The notes: generated from the letters alone by a model not told the origin. Shown: positions 51,101 to 59,827, counted from the first letter of the stretch. The stretch is DNA of 64,000 bases from Brachypterus glaber (GCA_958510825.1 OY294051.1:3720001-3784000), one strand, 5' to 3'. Numbers and translations are program-made.

Positions 51101-54100
51101 CAAAAAAATCGGTTTTTATTTAATACCTCGAAAACCATTTGAGCTATAGCTCATGTTATTTTCACATTAGTTTATAGGAACTTTTTTAATTTTTTTAATA
51201 TAGAAACCCATGGGCCCAGTGAGGCCGCCAGATTTTTTTCTTTGGAAGGACAAACGAAAGTTTTCCAACTAGTTTGAGATTTTCCCAAATTTTTACCCAA
51301 GAATGCGATTTTCCCTACTTTTTTCCCAACCTTTATTGAAAACTTCCCAACTTTTTACAAGAGTCCCTTAGTTTTCTTCCGGAAGTCCTCATATACCGTG
51401 CGATTATAAAGTGCCGAACACTTTTTAATGCAAAACTGGCATTAGCGATGAGTAAAATGCAAGAAAGCTGTGTGCGTTTTACTGGCCACCGAGCAATCAC
51501 ATGGGCTTGTCGCGCACAACTCTAACAGAGGCGTGGCTTCAAACGAAGAGTATTTTCTTTTCAAACTGTTCGGCACTTTATAATCGCACTGTAGGTACGA
51601 CATTAAATCGTATTTGTAACATTTCAATACTTTTGTATATTTATAACAATTTGTTTTTTTTTTAAGCAGAGAATTCTGTTTGTTTCATATTTATTGTATT
51701 ATTTTTTTAATAAAAAACATAGTTTTCTTTTCTTACTAAATTTTTACGGTTTTAAAAACAATGCTCTATAATATAATTTAATTTACTTTAAAAATCCCTA
51801 AAAATCGTATTTTGGTAAAAAATTTAATCCCAGTCGAAAATTAAGAATTTTGAAAATTTAAAAGGAATCCTATAAAAAATTCTAGTTATATAAAAGTAGA
51901 AAAATGTTTTTTTCAAATATTCAAAGTTAATTTGTTTGTTTTTCCCGATTTATTTATAGCTATCAAATTTTTGCGCGTAAGATAATTTCGATTTTATTTT
52001 TATTTTATTACAAAAATATATACTTGGAATATAATTCTGCGATAAATAACATTGATTAAAGAGAGGAATTTACACTCTAAATACACAGACCTGCGATGAA
52101 AAAGTTCTTTGTTTGACAGGGAAAAATAGCCAAAGAAAAAAGACCAGACTGGTGTAATAGAAAAGGGTATAACTACCATAAAATAACACCCCTTTTTTTT
52201 GACGTTTAGACCATTTTTTTTTTTGACGTTTAGACCCTTTTTTTATTACATCAGTCGAAAGAGCTTATTTTTCTGAATACCTTAAGAAATGACGCTAGAA
52301 AAAAAAAATCATAAAAGAAATTTCTTTTATGATTTTTTTTTCTTTTGACAAAGACGGCCTTTTTGAATTTTTTGATTGCGAGTAAATAAAAAACAGTTGA
52401 AGCTAGAAAAAAACTTTATCCAATACATACAGATAATGAGACAATTACCAGCTTTATTTTAAATAGATAAACTCAATAATAACCCCCGTGTGGCTTTTAC
52501 TTTATTGAGTGAATAATTATTTATTTTACCCACTCAACTGTCACTTGTCAAATTATTTTCTTGTAAATGTCATTAAAATTTTTAACAAAAATATTAATTC
52601 CTAAGCTATTTATTGGATAAAACCTTGGCTGACGCCTCGCAGGTTAATTTTCTCATGGGCAATATCTTACTTTACCCACTAATACCATAAATAACTATTA
52701 AGAAGCAAAGTTGATCAGAAAAATAAGCTCTATCGATTGATGTAATAAAAAGGGGTCTATACGCCAAAAAAAAAATTGTGTCGCTATACGGGGTTCAAGA
52801 AAAAACTGCTTGATAGATTTTTCTTTAACTTTTCTTAAAATGAGCCTTAGGCATTATTTTAGAATAGAATTATTAAATTACTTAGGGGTTTATTTTAAGT
52901 TAAACTAAGTAAATGTTCCATGAATAAACCGTGAAATTTTTTAATTTAGTCCTTGTGCAAAAAATCTTGATGAAAAAAAAAAGGAATCAGCATACCAACT
53001 TAAAACTATTAGAACCTATTCTTTCAAAAAACTTTTTAACGCAGGTCTGTGAAATCAATGCCAATAATATAAAAATTTGAAATAGCTAAAATACTTAAAT
53101 GTGTCAACATTATTTTTTATCTAATAATTTATACAATTGTATACAATTTGTTTTCCTATATTTAAAAATATATCGCAAAGGTTTGTGATAGTAATTACAA
53201 GGAAATAGATTATAGGGAAACCCCCCGATTTATTTTTAAATATTTTTTTTATTTAAATATTTAAACGACTTTGATTGATTGTTAAAAAAACCAAATATAA
53301 AATATAAAATTTTAAGGTATTTAAGGTTTTTTTTTTATTTATTTTTTACGAGAGTAGAAAAAAGTTTTGGCGAAAAAACGTTTCCAAGATTTCACGAATT
53401 TGTCCCTTTTTCTTAAAAAATGTCTGTGTCTGTCCGTCCGTTTAGAGGTCTACATCAAAAACAAACTTTAAACTTGAGGTTTTTAGGGGATTTCTGTAGA
53501 GGAATTTAATTTATTGCCCCTAGATTCATCAAGGGATTTTTCTTATATATTTTTTTCGAGAGATAGTGAGTATGTTGGAAATGTACCATTTGTAATCAAA
53601 CGTAAAAAAAACCAAAATGGTATACTTGGCGCATTTTTCAAAACAATTTTTTTCCAAATCAAAGTTATGTTCTTTTAATTAAAAAACAGCATTTTAGATT
53701 AGGTTTTGAAACGTGAAATTTTTTCATAATAATTACCCAGACTAAAGGTCGATTCAGGCATAATTATCACTAACTACACTAAACTGAATTAAGAAATTTC
53801 AAAATTAAGAAAATTAAGAAACATAACCTCAAATTCTATAATAAATTTTCCGTGGTATGCAACAATAAGGTAACTGCCAAATATATAATAAGTATGTGTA
53901 AATACGACTGAATAAGTAAAAAAAAAACCTATATCTATTGCGTAGGACGATTATAACTATATTTGCAGTTGTCGGGTCTAAAAATCGTATTTTCAAACCA
54001 ACTTATCTTCAGAAGTACCTTTTATTTTCTTATACTGTGTTTTTTACTGAAAATGTACTAATTTTTAAAATACAGAGGTGTCGCCATCTTCATTTTTATT

Positions 54101-57100
54101 TTGATACTTGGATAAGGATTGTTTTTAAAGTTTTGCACTTAAGTTTGTGTATTTCAGAAATTCTTCTTTTTCTATGGTGTATTTTAAGATTTTATCATTA
54201 TTTTATGCTATATTTTATCTTTTATCTTAATTCTTGCATACCACGGAAAATTTATTTTAGAATTTGAGGTTATGTTATTAATTTTCTTAATTTATTAATT
54301 TTTTAATTCAGTTTAGTGTAGTTAGTGATAATTATGCCTGAATCGACCTTAACAAATTCATAAAAAAATAAATAATAATAATGATAAATTAATTAAAGAT
54401 GTTATTTAAAGCCTAAATGGCCCAAACCCAGAAACAAAAGCAGTTAAATTAAACAAACTAGACCAAGAGCCTTGTATTTTTTGTTTTTTTTGAAAAAAAA
54501 AAATGAAAAAATTAAACATTAAGCAACTCTTACATCATGAAATTTTAGCGATATGAAATTCATTTCTTCTAGATACAAACTTGCATATTGCCAAAACTGC
54601 ATAATAGAAGACCAGCTTTAATGGTTTAGCGTTAAGGCCTATTCAGAAGCTTGCATAAGAACGTAAAACATAAGAATGCGATGCCGTGATTGGCTTACAA
54701 GATTCATGGCGCCACATCAAGCCAATCACGGCATCGCATTCTTATGTATTACGTTCTTATGCGAGACTGTGGATATGCCCTTAAAATGATTAGATTTTAG
54801 GACCATAAAAAACATAAATTTTATGACTTCACAAAAAAAATGTACTTAATTTGGATATACAGAGTGAACCAATGAAAACAAAAAAGAGCCATTATCTCGA
54901 CACCCGCACAAAATATAAAAAATCCAAAAAGAAGGTAAATTTGATGATCGAGGGGGAACTCAATTATGATATCAGCCTCTCACCCCCAGTCACAAAATTT
55001 TCAAATCTTAAATGGTAACCCCCTTTTTGTAATACACCATTTAAAAGAGGCTTTTTAGTGATGCTAAAAAAAGTCAAATTATTTAATTTCAACTTACTAA
55101 TATAAGAGATGGCAAACTTTCAAGTGCGTAGATGACGGGGGGGTAATGGGGGTAATAACCCCCCCCATAGGGTTGGGCGCCAATTTTTTTTGCTGCAAGG
55201 GCGCCAAGTTTGGAAGAAACCGCCAGGAACAAAGCTTTTTTTCTTGAGGGCATTTTTCTGGACGCCATTTTTTTTGCTAAGGCGCCAAGTTTTGCTTGAA
55301 ACCGTCAGGGACAAAGCTTTTTTTTTTGAGGGTGTTTTTTCTTTTTCTAGGGGTGCCAAATTTAAGGCTTGCTTTAGGGCGCCGAAAGGCCGGCCCTGGG
55401 TATAAAAATATTTGCTCTGTTTCGTTTTTGTTGTCCCACTATGTATAGATAGTACTTATAGGGCAAAATCAAAGAACTTTTACCTCAACAAGTAATTTCA
55501 GACCTTTATAAAGGTGTCATCTTTTTGTTTGTTTATTTACTAACAGAAACGCGATAGAGCTTTGTGGTGTAAAATGTAGATGTCGCTAGTCGACTTTCAG
55601 GCTACCTAGTAGCGATGTTGCGTAGTTTCCACCTTATCATGAATTCAAATCATTATACTTAAATTAAAAATGTAAAAAACTTTATTGTGTATATTATAAT
55701 TATGTTTAATAATATAGTATATTTAAATCTATTAAAATTAAACTAATAGTTCATATAAAACTCATACAGAACTAATGTTTCTTAAAATTTACAATTAAAT
55801 ATCCAAAGTATATGTTTCCAATCGGCAACACTGTACCCATGTCAGTCATTTTACGACATAAGACTGTGAGTTTACACATTCTTTCTCTCTCTTTACGCGT
55901 ACGAAGTGTAAACAATAGTCATTCCCCACCAGCCTCTCACCGTAGTTGGTTCACGCTTCAAACAAAGCATACGGTAGATTTCATCATGTTCCTTTTTGAG
56001 GTAAAAGTTCTTTGGCCAAAATCTAAAACTGGATTCTTTCCTGACCCTTAATTTTATCCATTCTAACAGAAAGACCTTAAAGTTAATTTTTAAACTTTTA
56101 TAAATATTTTTTGTGTTTATTTTTGAGCCAGCTCTTGGCCTATAACCAGTACTAGTAATGTTAAAAATATAATAAAACATATATTTTCATACCGATCTGA
56201 TTGGTGGTCGAGCAGCTGGTTACCGCCGGGGTGGTAACCTGACACTCAGTGGAAGGAGGGATTTGATCTGGAATAATGAACAATGGACAACTAAAATATA
56301 TTCCATTTGAAGATGGCACATACAGTTTCATACGCGACACTTTTTTGATTTTGGACATTTAATTTCAATTATATAATAAACTGCGAGAATAGAAAAAGGT
56401 CCGCGCGCGATAAGAATGGTACAGTGACGTCACTAAACACGGAATACGTAGTAAGCCAAAACGGATTGTTTACATACACGTCCCTTAGCAACGGTGCGTT
56501 TTCCTTACCAACAGTCGATTGTTGGAATAAAGCCGTTCACTCCGCCTACAATGTTGGGTGCAGTGGCGTCATTAAGTTTATCACGTCGCTGTCCCATTCT
56601 TATCGCGCGCGGACTCTACGATCTACTCTTGCAAATATTGAGCCTTTTCGTTTGGAAGTACTGGTAAATAATTTAAACTAATATATTAGGAATGATAACC
56701 ATAACCGAAACTTTGGTAAGCAATCCAAAAAGGCTTATTTTGGTTATTTGCAACAGCACAGCACCTATTGCAACATCGCTTGCATCTCAGGAAATTTCTT
56801 AATAGTTGAGCACTTTACTTTGAATGTAGTTTTTCTTGAGGTTTTGCGAGAGTTTAGAAACGAATAATTTGGGTGTCCGGAACTTAGTTAAAACGTTTAG
56901 GAAGTCCGAGAAGTCTCGATTCTTGATCAAAAGTCTCGACTCTCGACGACTTAACTCTCGTCTTCTCTTGATTTTTCAAATTATATCTCGTCTTGATATT
57001 TCTCGATTTTGAGACAAGACGAGAAAACTCGTTTTCTCGATTCACGTGAAACCCTAACTCACTCACTAAATGGTAATTTTAACTAAACTAAAATGAAAAT

Positions 57101-58363
57101 TACCTTTTCTTCAAATAGAATATATTATACTACACAGAAATATATTCAGGTCTATTCACGTCATAGAGAAGAAAAGAGGACTAAAAGTCCAGCCTGCGCA
57201 AGATTATTTTGTGACAGAACGGGGCAGCGAAATGACGTAACGCAATATATCTGACCTTGTGCAGTACGCATCTCTATCAGCTGTGAAATGCTGTCGGTCG
57301 TAAAACAATTCATCACCCCAGTATTCATTTGTCGTATCTCCAAAAATCCACCAGTAAAAATCTTAAAACGTCCAATAGAGATATGGCAAACCAATACTGC
57401 CAAAATATTGTTTCCACACGTGAATAGACCTGATTCTACGACCACGTAAGATGTGAATAATAATAACATTTTTATTAGACATTAATATTTTTATCAGACA
57501 CAGGCGGTATGAAGTTAGAAAGAGGTTAATCCGCGTTTCGTTTCGACAAAATAAGTTTTTTTTTTTTGAGTTCAAACTTTGCGATAAAATGTTGACAGTA
57601 TTTTAGATTATTAAAATTTTTTAAACCTAGTCATACGTTGACGTATAACTTGATATAATAAAGTTAACTTATTAGTTTTACTAATTTTAAGTAAACTTAT
57701 AAATCTATTAAAACACGCTAAAAAATAATCTCGTATTTTCTTTTTAAAGCGTAAAACAAAAAAAAACAAAAAAACTCATGAACTGATGAGAATTTTCTGT
57801 TTCTTTTTATAACGCAATAAAAATGATGACACTACCCTGGTAAAAAATAACGTTAAACCAACTTGGCCTAACGTTAGGTAAATTTTGGATGCCTAACGTA
57901 AAAGCCTAACGTTAGAATAACGTTTATCTAACGTTAAATTTCTACTACGGTAGATAGTTTCATCTATTTTTATTCAAACTTTCTCCGTCTTTATAAGGTT
58001 TACCCGACAGTTTACCAAATATTTTTACAAAAAGGCAAGATTATATTTAAATAAATATAAAGCAAACAATTAACGAAAAATTTTGAAAAAAATTATATTT
58101 AAATTTCCAAATCGACTGCGCCAAGTAGATTTTTTTTTAAATATTAAAAATATACCAAAAAATTATACCTAATTATTTTCATGCAATTATTAGAAAAAAT
58201 ATTCAAAAAATCGATCTTACCTTGATTTAAAATGTGTACTCTTGGAGGTCCCTGTCTTTTAGGGATATTTTCGATATATTTGAGTTTTGAAGATTCGGTG
58301 GCTGAGGACGAACGATTTCTCGTTTTGAATCCGAATTCGGAATTTGAGTTTGTTGACATTGCA
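30745..58363 (-). CDS. chico: Insulin receptor substrate (chico/IRS), partial: end of PTB domain to stop
   Basis: Four minus-strand exons (58363-58221, 56267-56193, 40031-39861, 33158-30745) join with matching phase (1, 1, 1). The first begins at the last helix of the PTB domain (AMSTNSNSEFGFKTRNRSSS, equivalent to the AMRAMSDEFRPRSKSQSSS of human IRS1). The rest is the disordered tail with Ser-rich 14-3-3/kinase-type sites (RERCDSMPTRPRTTSEGN), eleven YxxM motifs for PI3K p85, and two C-terminal sites (QLHYASLDL, FLYAEIDF) like the SHP2 sites of IRS1. It couples the insulin receptor to PI3K at the membrane. The PH and PTB exons should lie above 64000. Intron lengths are about 1.95, 16.2 and 6.7 kb. 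No frame damage. Confidence 0.92.
34526..34860. mobile_element. Element B, copy 3
   Basis: Matches copy 1 end to end, from TTATACAATACATACAGATA to CCATAAATAACTAT. It is inserted inside element E. Confidence 0.85.
34979..35085. mobile_element. 107-bp hairpin MITE (GAACTGGCACCT ends)
   Basis: GAACTGGCACCTCTGTG and CACAGGTGCCAGTTCG bound it. Comparison with copy 2 of element E shows it is extra sequence. Confidence 0.65.
35290..35570. repeat. Dispersed repeat MM, copy 2
   Basis: Same as 3535-3777 (GGCGTCATAACATTTAGAAC through TTTTCTTATGTAAGAAGTTG), with a short extra piece (AGAACACATAGACAAAG) near 35500. Confidence 0.7.
35723..35814. mobile_element. Hairpin MITE, about 90 bp
   Basis: TAGTATATTCTATAACTAGT, ATGGAATAG and their complements (CTATTCCAT, GTTGTAGACTATACT) face each other around CCCGCGAACGCGG. 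Confidence 0.6.
36302..36385. mobile_element. Hairpin MITE, about 84 bp
   Basis: CTGCCTTCCTAAGCTGAAAG, GTCCTATCT against AGATAGGAC, CTTTTAGCTTAGCACGGCAG. Confidence 0.6.
36767..37183 (+). pseudogene. Jockey-type LINE, C-terminal end of the reverse transcriptase
   Basis: The frame YTLQIANCRLSKLYPLIGRK, LLLYNQTLKPVLLYGAPAWN, LQAFQNKALRICLDAPWFMR and NNQIHRDLEMPLLKTEI ends at TAA. This is the conserved tail behind the catalytic domain in Jockey-like non-LTR elements. The 5' part is missing, as is usual for dead copies. It lies in sense orientation opposite to IRS, in an IRS intron. Confidence 0.85.
37184..37500 (+). mobile_element. 3' UTR of the Jockey-type LINE remnant
   Basis: After the stop there is C-rich sequence with a duplicated 66-bp unit (AAATTATGACAGATGCAACT, CGCATCAGTGAGCA, GACTCACT) at about 37305-37405. 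The 3' end is approximate. Confidence 0.6.
37498..37603. mobile_element. Hairpin MITE, TCCTTTCGATT arms
   Basis: GGTCCTTTCGATTCATGTGG, GAGCGTCTACGAGTACGA and their complements (ACTCGTACTCGGAGACGCTC, CAATCGAAAGGAC). About 105 bp, directly after the LINE. Confidence 0.7.
38597..39472. mobile_element. Foldback element N, about 875 bp
   Basis: The two halves are reverse complements for about 400 bp each, e.g. CTATAAGTTTCATA and TAAAACTTATAG, GTACGGTTACAG and CTGTAACCGTA, AAAACTAACAGGAG and CTACTGTTAGTTTT. The ends are AGCCCAGTCAAATAA and TTATTTGAGTGGACT; the centre is near 39035. No coding capacity. Inside an IRS intron. Confidence 0.75.
39861..40031 (-). CDS. chico: IRS exon: Thr-rich linker
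   Basis: The donor is AAGT|GTATGT with GT at 39860-39859; the acceptor is TGACGTCAG at 40033-40032, with a second AG three bases on (CAGCAG). It encodes GGLNWSGNIAHQRTQSLPLA, ten threonines coded ACN, and HPQRVNKRSSK. The split codons join to give IAGGLNW upstream and KCSSNGRER downstream. RTQSLP is a likely phosphoserine/14-3-3-type site. Confidence 0.82.
40136..40669. repeat. Direct repeat of about 100 bp flanking element E copy 2
   Basis: The segments 40136-40235 and 40559-40669 are alike (GACACAAACGTGCTAAAAAC against GGCACAAACGTTTTAAAAAC, then AGAACGTT, ATTCT). Each is itself weakly palindromic. Confidence 0.55.
40261..40490. mobile_element. TIR element E, copy 2 (uninterrupted)
   Basis: GTGTTTTGCAATAAAATGTT, AACCCACATTGT on the left and ACAATGTGGGTTAATATATT, ATTGCTTAACAC on the right. 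The middle AAGCAAATGCTTAA matches the middle of copy 1. Confidence 0.75.
40749..41109. mobile_element. Mariner-like MITE, 361 bp
   Basis: TACAGGGTGTGAAAAATAAT on the left and TTGTTGGACACCCTGTA on the right, bounded by TA. Confidence 0.65.
42171..42573. mobile_element. Hairpin MITE family Y, copy 2, split by a family A MITE
   Basis: TTGAAGATTACACGACAAAA and ACGCTAATG on the left are complemented by CATTAGCGTTTTTGTCGTGT and AGTCTTCA on the right. The family A element (42209-42462) sits in the left arm. Confidence 0.75.
42209..42462. mobile_element. hAT-like MITE family A, copy 3
   Basis: Ends CAACGAACTAATAACTCTTC and GAGTTATTAGTTCGTTG; flanks GTGACCAT and GTCACAAT are alike at six of eight positions. 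Orientation is opposite to copies 1 and 2. Confidence 0.88.
42916..43631. mobile_element. Long-TIR element G3
   Basis: TACAGGGCGTGTCAAAAGGC and its approximate complement GACTTTTGAAACGCTCTGTA, with arms of about 200 bp (GATATCAACTTGAAATTTGG / CAAGTTGATATATTAAGCCG). Same plan as 8554-9281. Confidence 0.75.
44155..44252. repeat. Dispersed repeat matching 12885-12980, inverted
   Basis: TTGGGTTGGCCAAAGCCGGA, CAACTAGACCATTTCTGGCC and TTTTTGTCACCCCAGGCAAT are the complement of the copy at 12885-12980. Class unknown. Confidence 0.65.
44606..44841. mobile_element. MITE with 50-bp perfect-like TIRs, 236 bp
   Basis: TACCGGGTGTTTTAGGAAGG, TGGTTCACCCCCCCTAACTT and the right-hand complements AAGTTAAGGGGGGTGAACCA, CCTTCCTGAAACACCCAGTA. 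Confidence 0.75.
45361..45895 (+). other. Unexplained GC-rich block with two open stretches
   Basis: A good acceptor (TTTATTTCTAG, ending 45360) precedes a frame from GTGAGGCAAGATC to TAA at 45543 that is rich in Gln, Pro and Leu (LVSLRPPRADDQNKEVNQHQ). In another frame the same acceptor reads EARSKLNALSKFAPPSS then a stop. Further on (45659-45895) two plus frames are open together for about 74 codons each. I recognise no domain. It could be the last exon and 3' UTR of a plus-strand gene, or part of an unknown mobile element. Confidence 0.35.
45935..46201 (+). mobile_element. tRNA-derived SINE
   Basis: A box TAGCGTAGTGG at 45943-45953 and B box GAGTTCGATTCTC at 45986-45998, spaced as in a tRNA, open a 267-bp unit with a non-tRNA body and an (AAAC)n tail ending near 46201. 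This is an RNA polymerase III-type SINE and not a working tRNA gene: the acceptor stem does not close and no proper anticodon arm is seen. Confidence 0.85.
46376..46776. mobile_element. TIR element with AAGCACTAAGTC motifs
   Basis: ATATCGTCGGTTTACAAGTA and TACTTGTAAGCCGACGATAT bound it. GCACTAAGT / ACTTAGTGC occurs six or more times, at the ends and in the middle (46548-46590). Confidence 0.72.
46818..46910. repeat. Fragment of element C interior, inverted
   Basis: ATTGTGTTATAACTGTCTAA and CCTAGAACGACAATAAACCA match, in reverse complement, the intron of the mini-gene in element C (about 18985-19062). It is cut off by element F at 46914. Confidence 0.65.
46914..47315. mobile_element. Element F, copy 1
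   Basis: Ends ATGGCGATTTCTCCCGTTAG and AACTAGAATTATG-type sequence leading to GAGATCTCCAT are imperfect inverted repeats. Inside is a palindrome, AATACTGTATTTGTTGTATG plus its complement. Copy 2 is at 58444-58855. Confidence 0.75.
47870..48662. mobile_element. TIR element with a central minisatellite
   Basis: CGATTCGCTCACCGCAGTAA, TATGCGCACTGG on the left and CAGTGCGCATGCGCTGG, TTACTGCGGTGAGTGAATCG on the right. In the middle (48172-48372) a 65-70-bp unit, TTGGTTTACGTTAACAATGG with TTTGCTGGTTTGGTG and a T run, repeats about three times. Confidence 0.72.
48700..48895. repeat. Inverted repeat, about 195 bp
   Basis: CGTCACTCAAAATGCAAAAG, GTCATATGTTAAATTTTAC and the complements AAATTTAACATAAGACC, TTTTGCACTTTGAATGACG. 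It adjoins the previous element. Confidence 0.65.
50231..50414. mobile_element. Hairpin MITE, TTGGCGTATTTAACTTCAC arms
   Basis: CGATTATTTGGCGTATTTAA, CTTCAC and the complement GTGAAG, TTAAATATGCAAAATAATCG; inner arms around ATACAAGGTTGGTA. About 184 bp. Confidence 0.7.
50467..50720. mobile_element. hAT-like MITE family A, copy 4
   Basis: Left end diverged (CAATGAGCTAATCATTTTTC), right end GAGTTATTAGTTCGTTG. Poly-T on both sides may hide the duplication. Confidence 0.8.
51394..51594. mobile_element. MITE with TGCGATTATAAAGTGCCGAAC ends
   Basis: The TIRs are CGTGCGATTATAAAGTGCCG with AAC and GTTCGG with CACTTTATAATCGCACTG. TA on both sides, about 200 bp. Confidence 0.75.
52237..52775. mobile_element. 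TIR element interrupted by element B copy 4
   Basis: TTTTTTTATTACATCAGTCG, AAAGAGCTTATTTTTCTGA on the left and TCAGAAAAATAAGCTC, GATTGATGTAATAAAAAG on the right. Outer limits are approximate. Confidence 0.65.
52416..52699. mobile_element. Element B, copy 4, with one hairpin arm deleted
   Basis: Same ends as copies 1-3 but about 50 bp shorter: the sequence from GTATGGCACTCATGGG to AACCTGC is gone, removing the left arm of the internal stem. Confidence 0.82.
53745..54350. mobile_element. TIR element of 606 bp (AAGGTCGATTCAGGC ends)
   Basis: AAGGTCGATTCAGGCATAAT, TATCACTAACTACACTAAAC on the left, and the complement on the right (GTTTAGTGTAGTTAGTGATA, ATTATGCCTGAATCGACCTT). The arms run to about 130 bp with CATAACCTCAAATTCTA and CCGTGGTATGCAA. 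No coding content. Confidence 0.78.
54636..54780. mobile_element. TTAA-flanked hairpin element, 145 bp
   Basis: TTAA at 54632-54635 and 54781-54784 bounds GGCCTATTCAGAAGCTTGCA and TGCGAGACTGTGGATATGCC, with arms CATAAGAATGCGATGCCGTG / CACGGCATCGCATTCTTATG. A TTAA target fits a piggyBac-like element. Confidence 0.75.
55127..55402. repeat. Repeat AA, copy 2
   Basis: GGGCGCCAAGTTTGGAAGAA, CCGTCAGGGACAAAGC and the closing GAAAGGCCGGCCCTGGGTAT are as in 11151-11584, with two or three units. Confidence 0.7.
56193..56267 (-). CDS. chico: IRS exon: QIPPSTECQVTTPAVTS
   Basis: The acceptor is TTCATTATTCCAG at 56269-56268 and the donor ATCG|GTATGA with GT at 56192-56191. The length, 75 nt, is 2+72+1. 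Its split codons give NQDQIPP upstream and NQIAGG downstream. Short, so supported mainly by phase and position. Confidence 0.72.
56399..56614. mobile_element. TIR element, GTCCGCGCGCGATAAGAATGG ends
   Basis: Perfect 21-bp inverted ends with further matches (ACAGTGACGTCA / CGTCGCTGT). About 216 bp. In the IRS intron, 130 bp from the exon at 56267. Confidence 0.75.
57147..57432. mobile_element. TIR element, CAGGTCTATTCACGT ends
   Basis: CAGGTCTATTCACGT and ACGTGAATAGACCTG bound 286 bp. Little inner symmetry. Confidence 0.65.
57840..57960. repeat. Cluster of TAACGTTA words, palindromic
   Basis: CCTAACGTTA, TAACGTTAAA and ATAACGTT appear seven or more times in 120 bp, bounded by CTACCCTGGTA and CTACTACGGTAG. 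Confidence 0.55.
58221..58363 (-). CDS. chico: IRS exon: end of PTB domain and first serine-rich linker
   Basis: The acceptor is TTTATTTTCAG at 58365-58364 and the donor CAAG|GTAAGA with GT at 58220-58219. The length, 143 nt, is 1+141+1. It encodes AMSTNSNSEFGFKTRNRSSS, ATESSKLKYIENIPKRQGPP and RVHILNQ. The ATG at 58359 looks like a start, but likeness to the last PTB helix of IRS proteins and the good acceptor just upstream argue that it is an internal Met. Confidence 0.8.
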
Positions 58364-58443
58364 CTGAAAATAAAGAAACCAAAGTTATTTTTTTTTAATA
58401 ATTAAATTACCTTACTACTGTATTGTATCTCTAAATTAGGTCA

Positions 58444-58855
58444 ATGGCGATTACTCCCGTTAGATTAGACAGGGACAAAAGTTCTACCCAAAAAGGATAG
58501 AAGACATACATACACTCCCACTTCCACCCAACCAAACAAATTCTGTATTTGTTCTTTGTTGAACAAATACAATATTTACTTGGCCGGGCGAAAAGTGTAA
58601 CTATATTATTTTTATTAAAGAAATTACTGGCGTCATCTAAATTTTAGTAGAATTATCTTATTCTACAGATTCACATTAGCTATGTTCGTTCGTGCCGCTT
58701 AGTGCTACACTTTTCGGCCAACAAAATAAATACTGTATTTGTTGTATGAAAAACAAATACAGTATTTATTTGGTTGGCTGGAAAGTGTAGCACAAATGAG
58801 ATAGAGATAGGGTAGACGTCTTTTGTTTCATAATTCTAGTTGTAGAGAGCTCCAT
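58444..58855. mobile_element. Element F, copy 2
   Basis: Over 90% alike by eye to 46914-47315, from ATGGCGATTACTCCCGTTAG to GTTGTAGAGAGCTCCAT. It starts about 80 bp upstream of the IRS exon at 58363. Confidence 0.78.
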
Positions 58856-59573
58856 ACAACACATTACACCGGTTCCTTTTATGGGCATGCGCTTTGTTTT
58901 TGTTAATTTTAAGGTTATTGGATCTTATTGCTGAACTAAAAAACCGTGATGACTCAATATGTTCCATATTACCCGCTCCCCTTAGCAAAAATGTCTGGCT
59001 ACGTGCTTGTCTGCGATTTGGAAACGACTTCTTATTGATACTGTTTGTAAAGCCAAATAGGCTTGCCCCCTCAGTCAAAAATTCTGCGGACGCCCCTGCT
59101 TAAGGTTGTTGAATTGACCTAGTTTGAAGGTGCGACAGTCTAGAAGTGAGCTATCGATATCGAGGTCGTAAATTTCCAAATTATTTTGTAAATTTTATAT
59201 TTGCTTGTTTATACAAAGTTGTTTAAAATTATCAACTAAACAAATATTGTTTAAGTATATTTTTTTAACTAAAACATACTTTTATAACAGTTTGTTTTTT
59301 ACAATGACAAATAAAATAGGCAAAACAGGATTTCAGTTGAAAAATAACATTATTTAATGTATCCCAAGAAATGGGCCCATTTTGAAAACGGTCAGGAACT
59401 TTTTTTAGGGAGGGGCAGAAACAAAAATTTATGAGCTAAAGATTAAGATTTTTACAACTTTTTACTCATAGTCTAAAAGATGGTGGCCATTTTTCGAGCC
59501 ATTTTTATTTTATTATTTTATTCCAGCAGTATTTTATATTTTATTTTAACGTAGGTTCAAATTAAGCTATTTG

Positions 59574-59827
59574 CAACGAACTAATAACTCTTCTCTCTAG
59601 AATACGCATACCGTTAATATAAAGTATTGCCAACATCTCGGTTTGTTTGTAAACAAATAGTAGGTATATTCCGGCCTGAACAATAACAGTTACCAGTAAC
59701 TGTTATTGTTGTCTCTGTTAGAACAAAGCTGTGCGAGTAAGACAGACAAATGTATATGTTGGCTAAGTTTTTGTCAGTTTTTAGAAATGAAATGCCTATT
59801 CTAGAGAGAAGAGTTATTAGTTCGTTG
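59574..59827. mobile_element. hAT-like MITE family A, copy 5
   Basis: Ends CAACGAACTAATAACTCTTC and GAGTTATTAGTTCGTTG; flanks GCTATTTG and GCTCTTTG, seven of eight bases the same. Confidence 0.9.

Larger units (their letters stand above)
40032..56192 (-). other. IRS intron of about 16 kb
   Basis: No IRS exon was recognised in it, and the flanking exons join in phase without one. It holds repeats, a SINE, and a GC-rich block at 45361-45895 that could belong to another gene; these are listed separately. Confidence 0.5.

Noticed and set aside
53938..54267. 109-codon plus frame rich in Phe, Leu and Ile, like a membrane protein
   Set aside because: It spans the interior and right arm of the TIR element 53745-54350; AT-rich DNA often gives such frames.
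58221..58359. ATG at 58359 as the start of a separate small gene
   Set aside because: The sequence lines up with the end of the IRS PTB domain, has an acceptor four bases upstream of the ATG, and joins in phase to downstream IRS exons.
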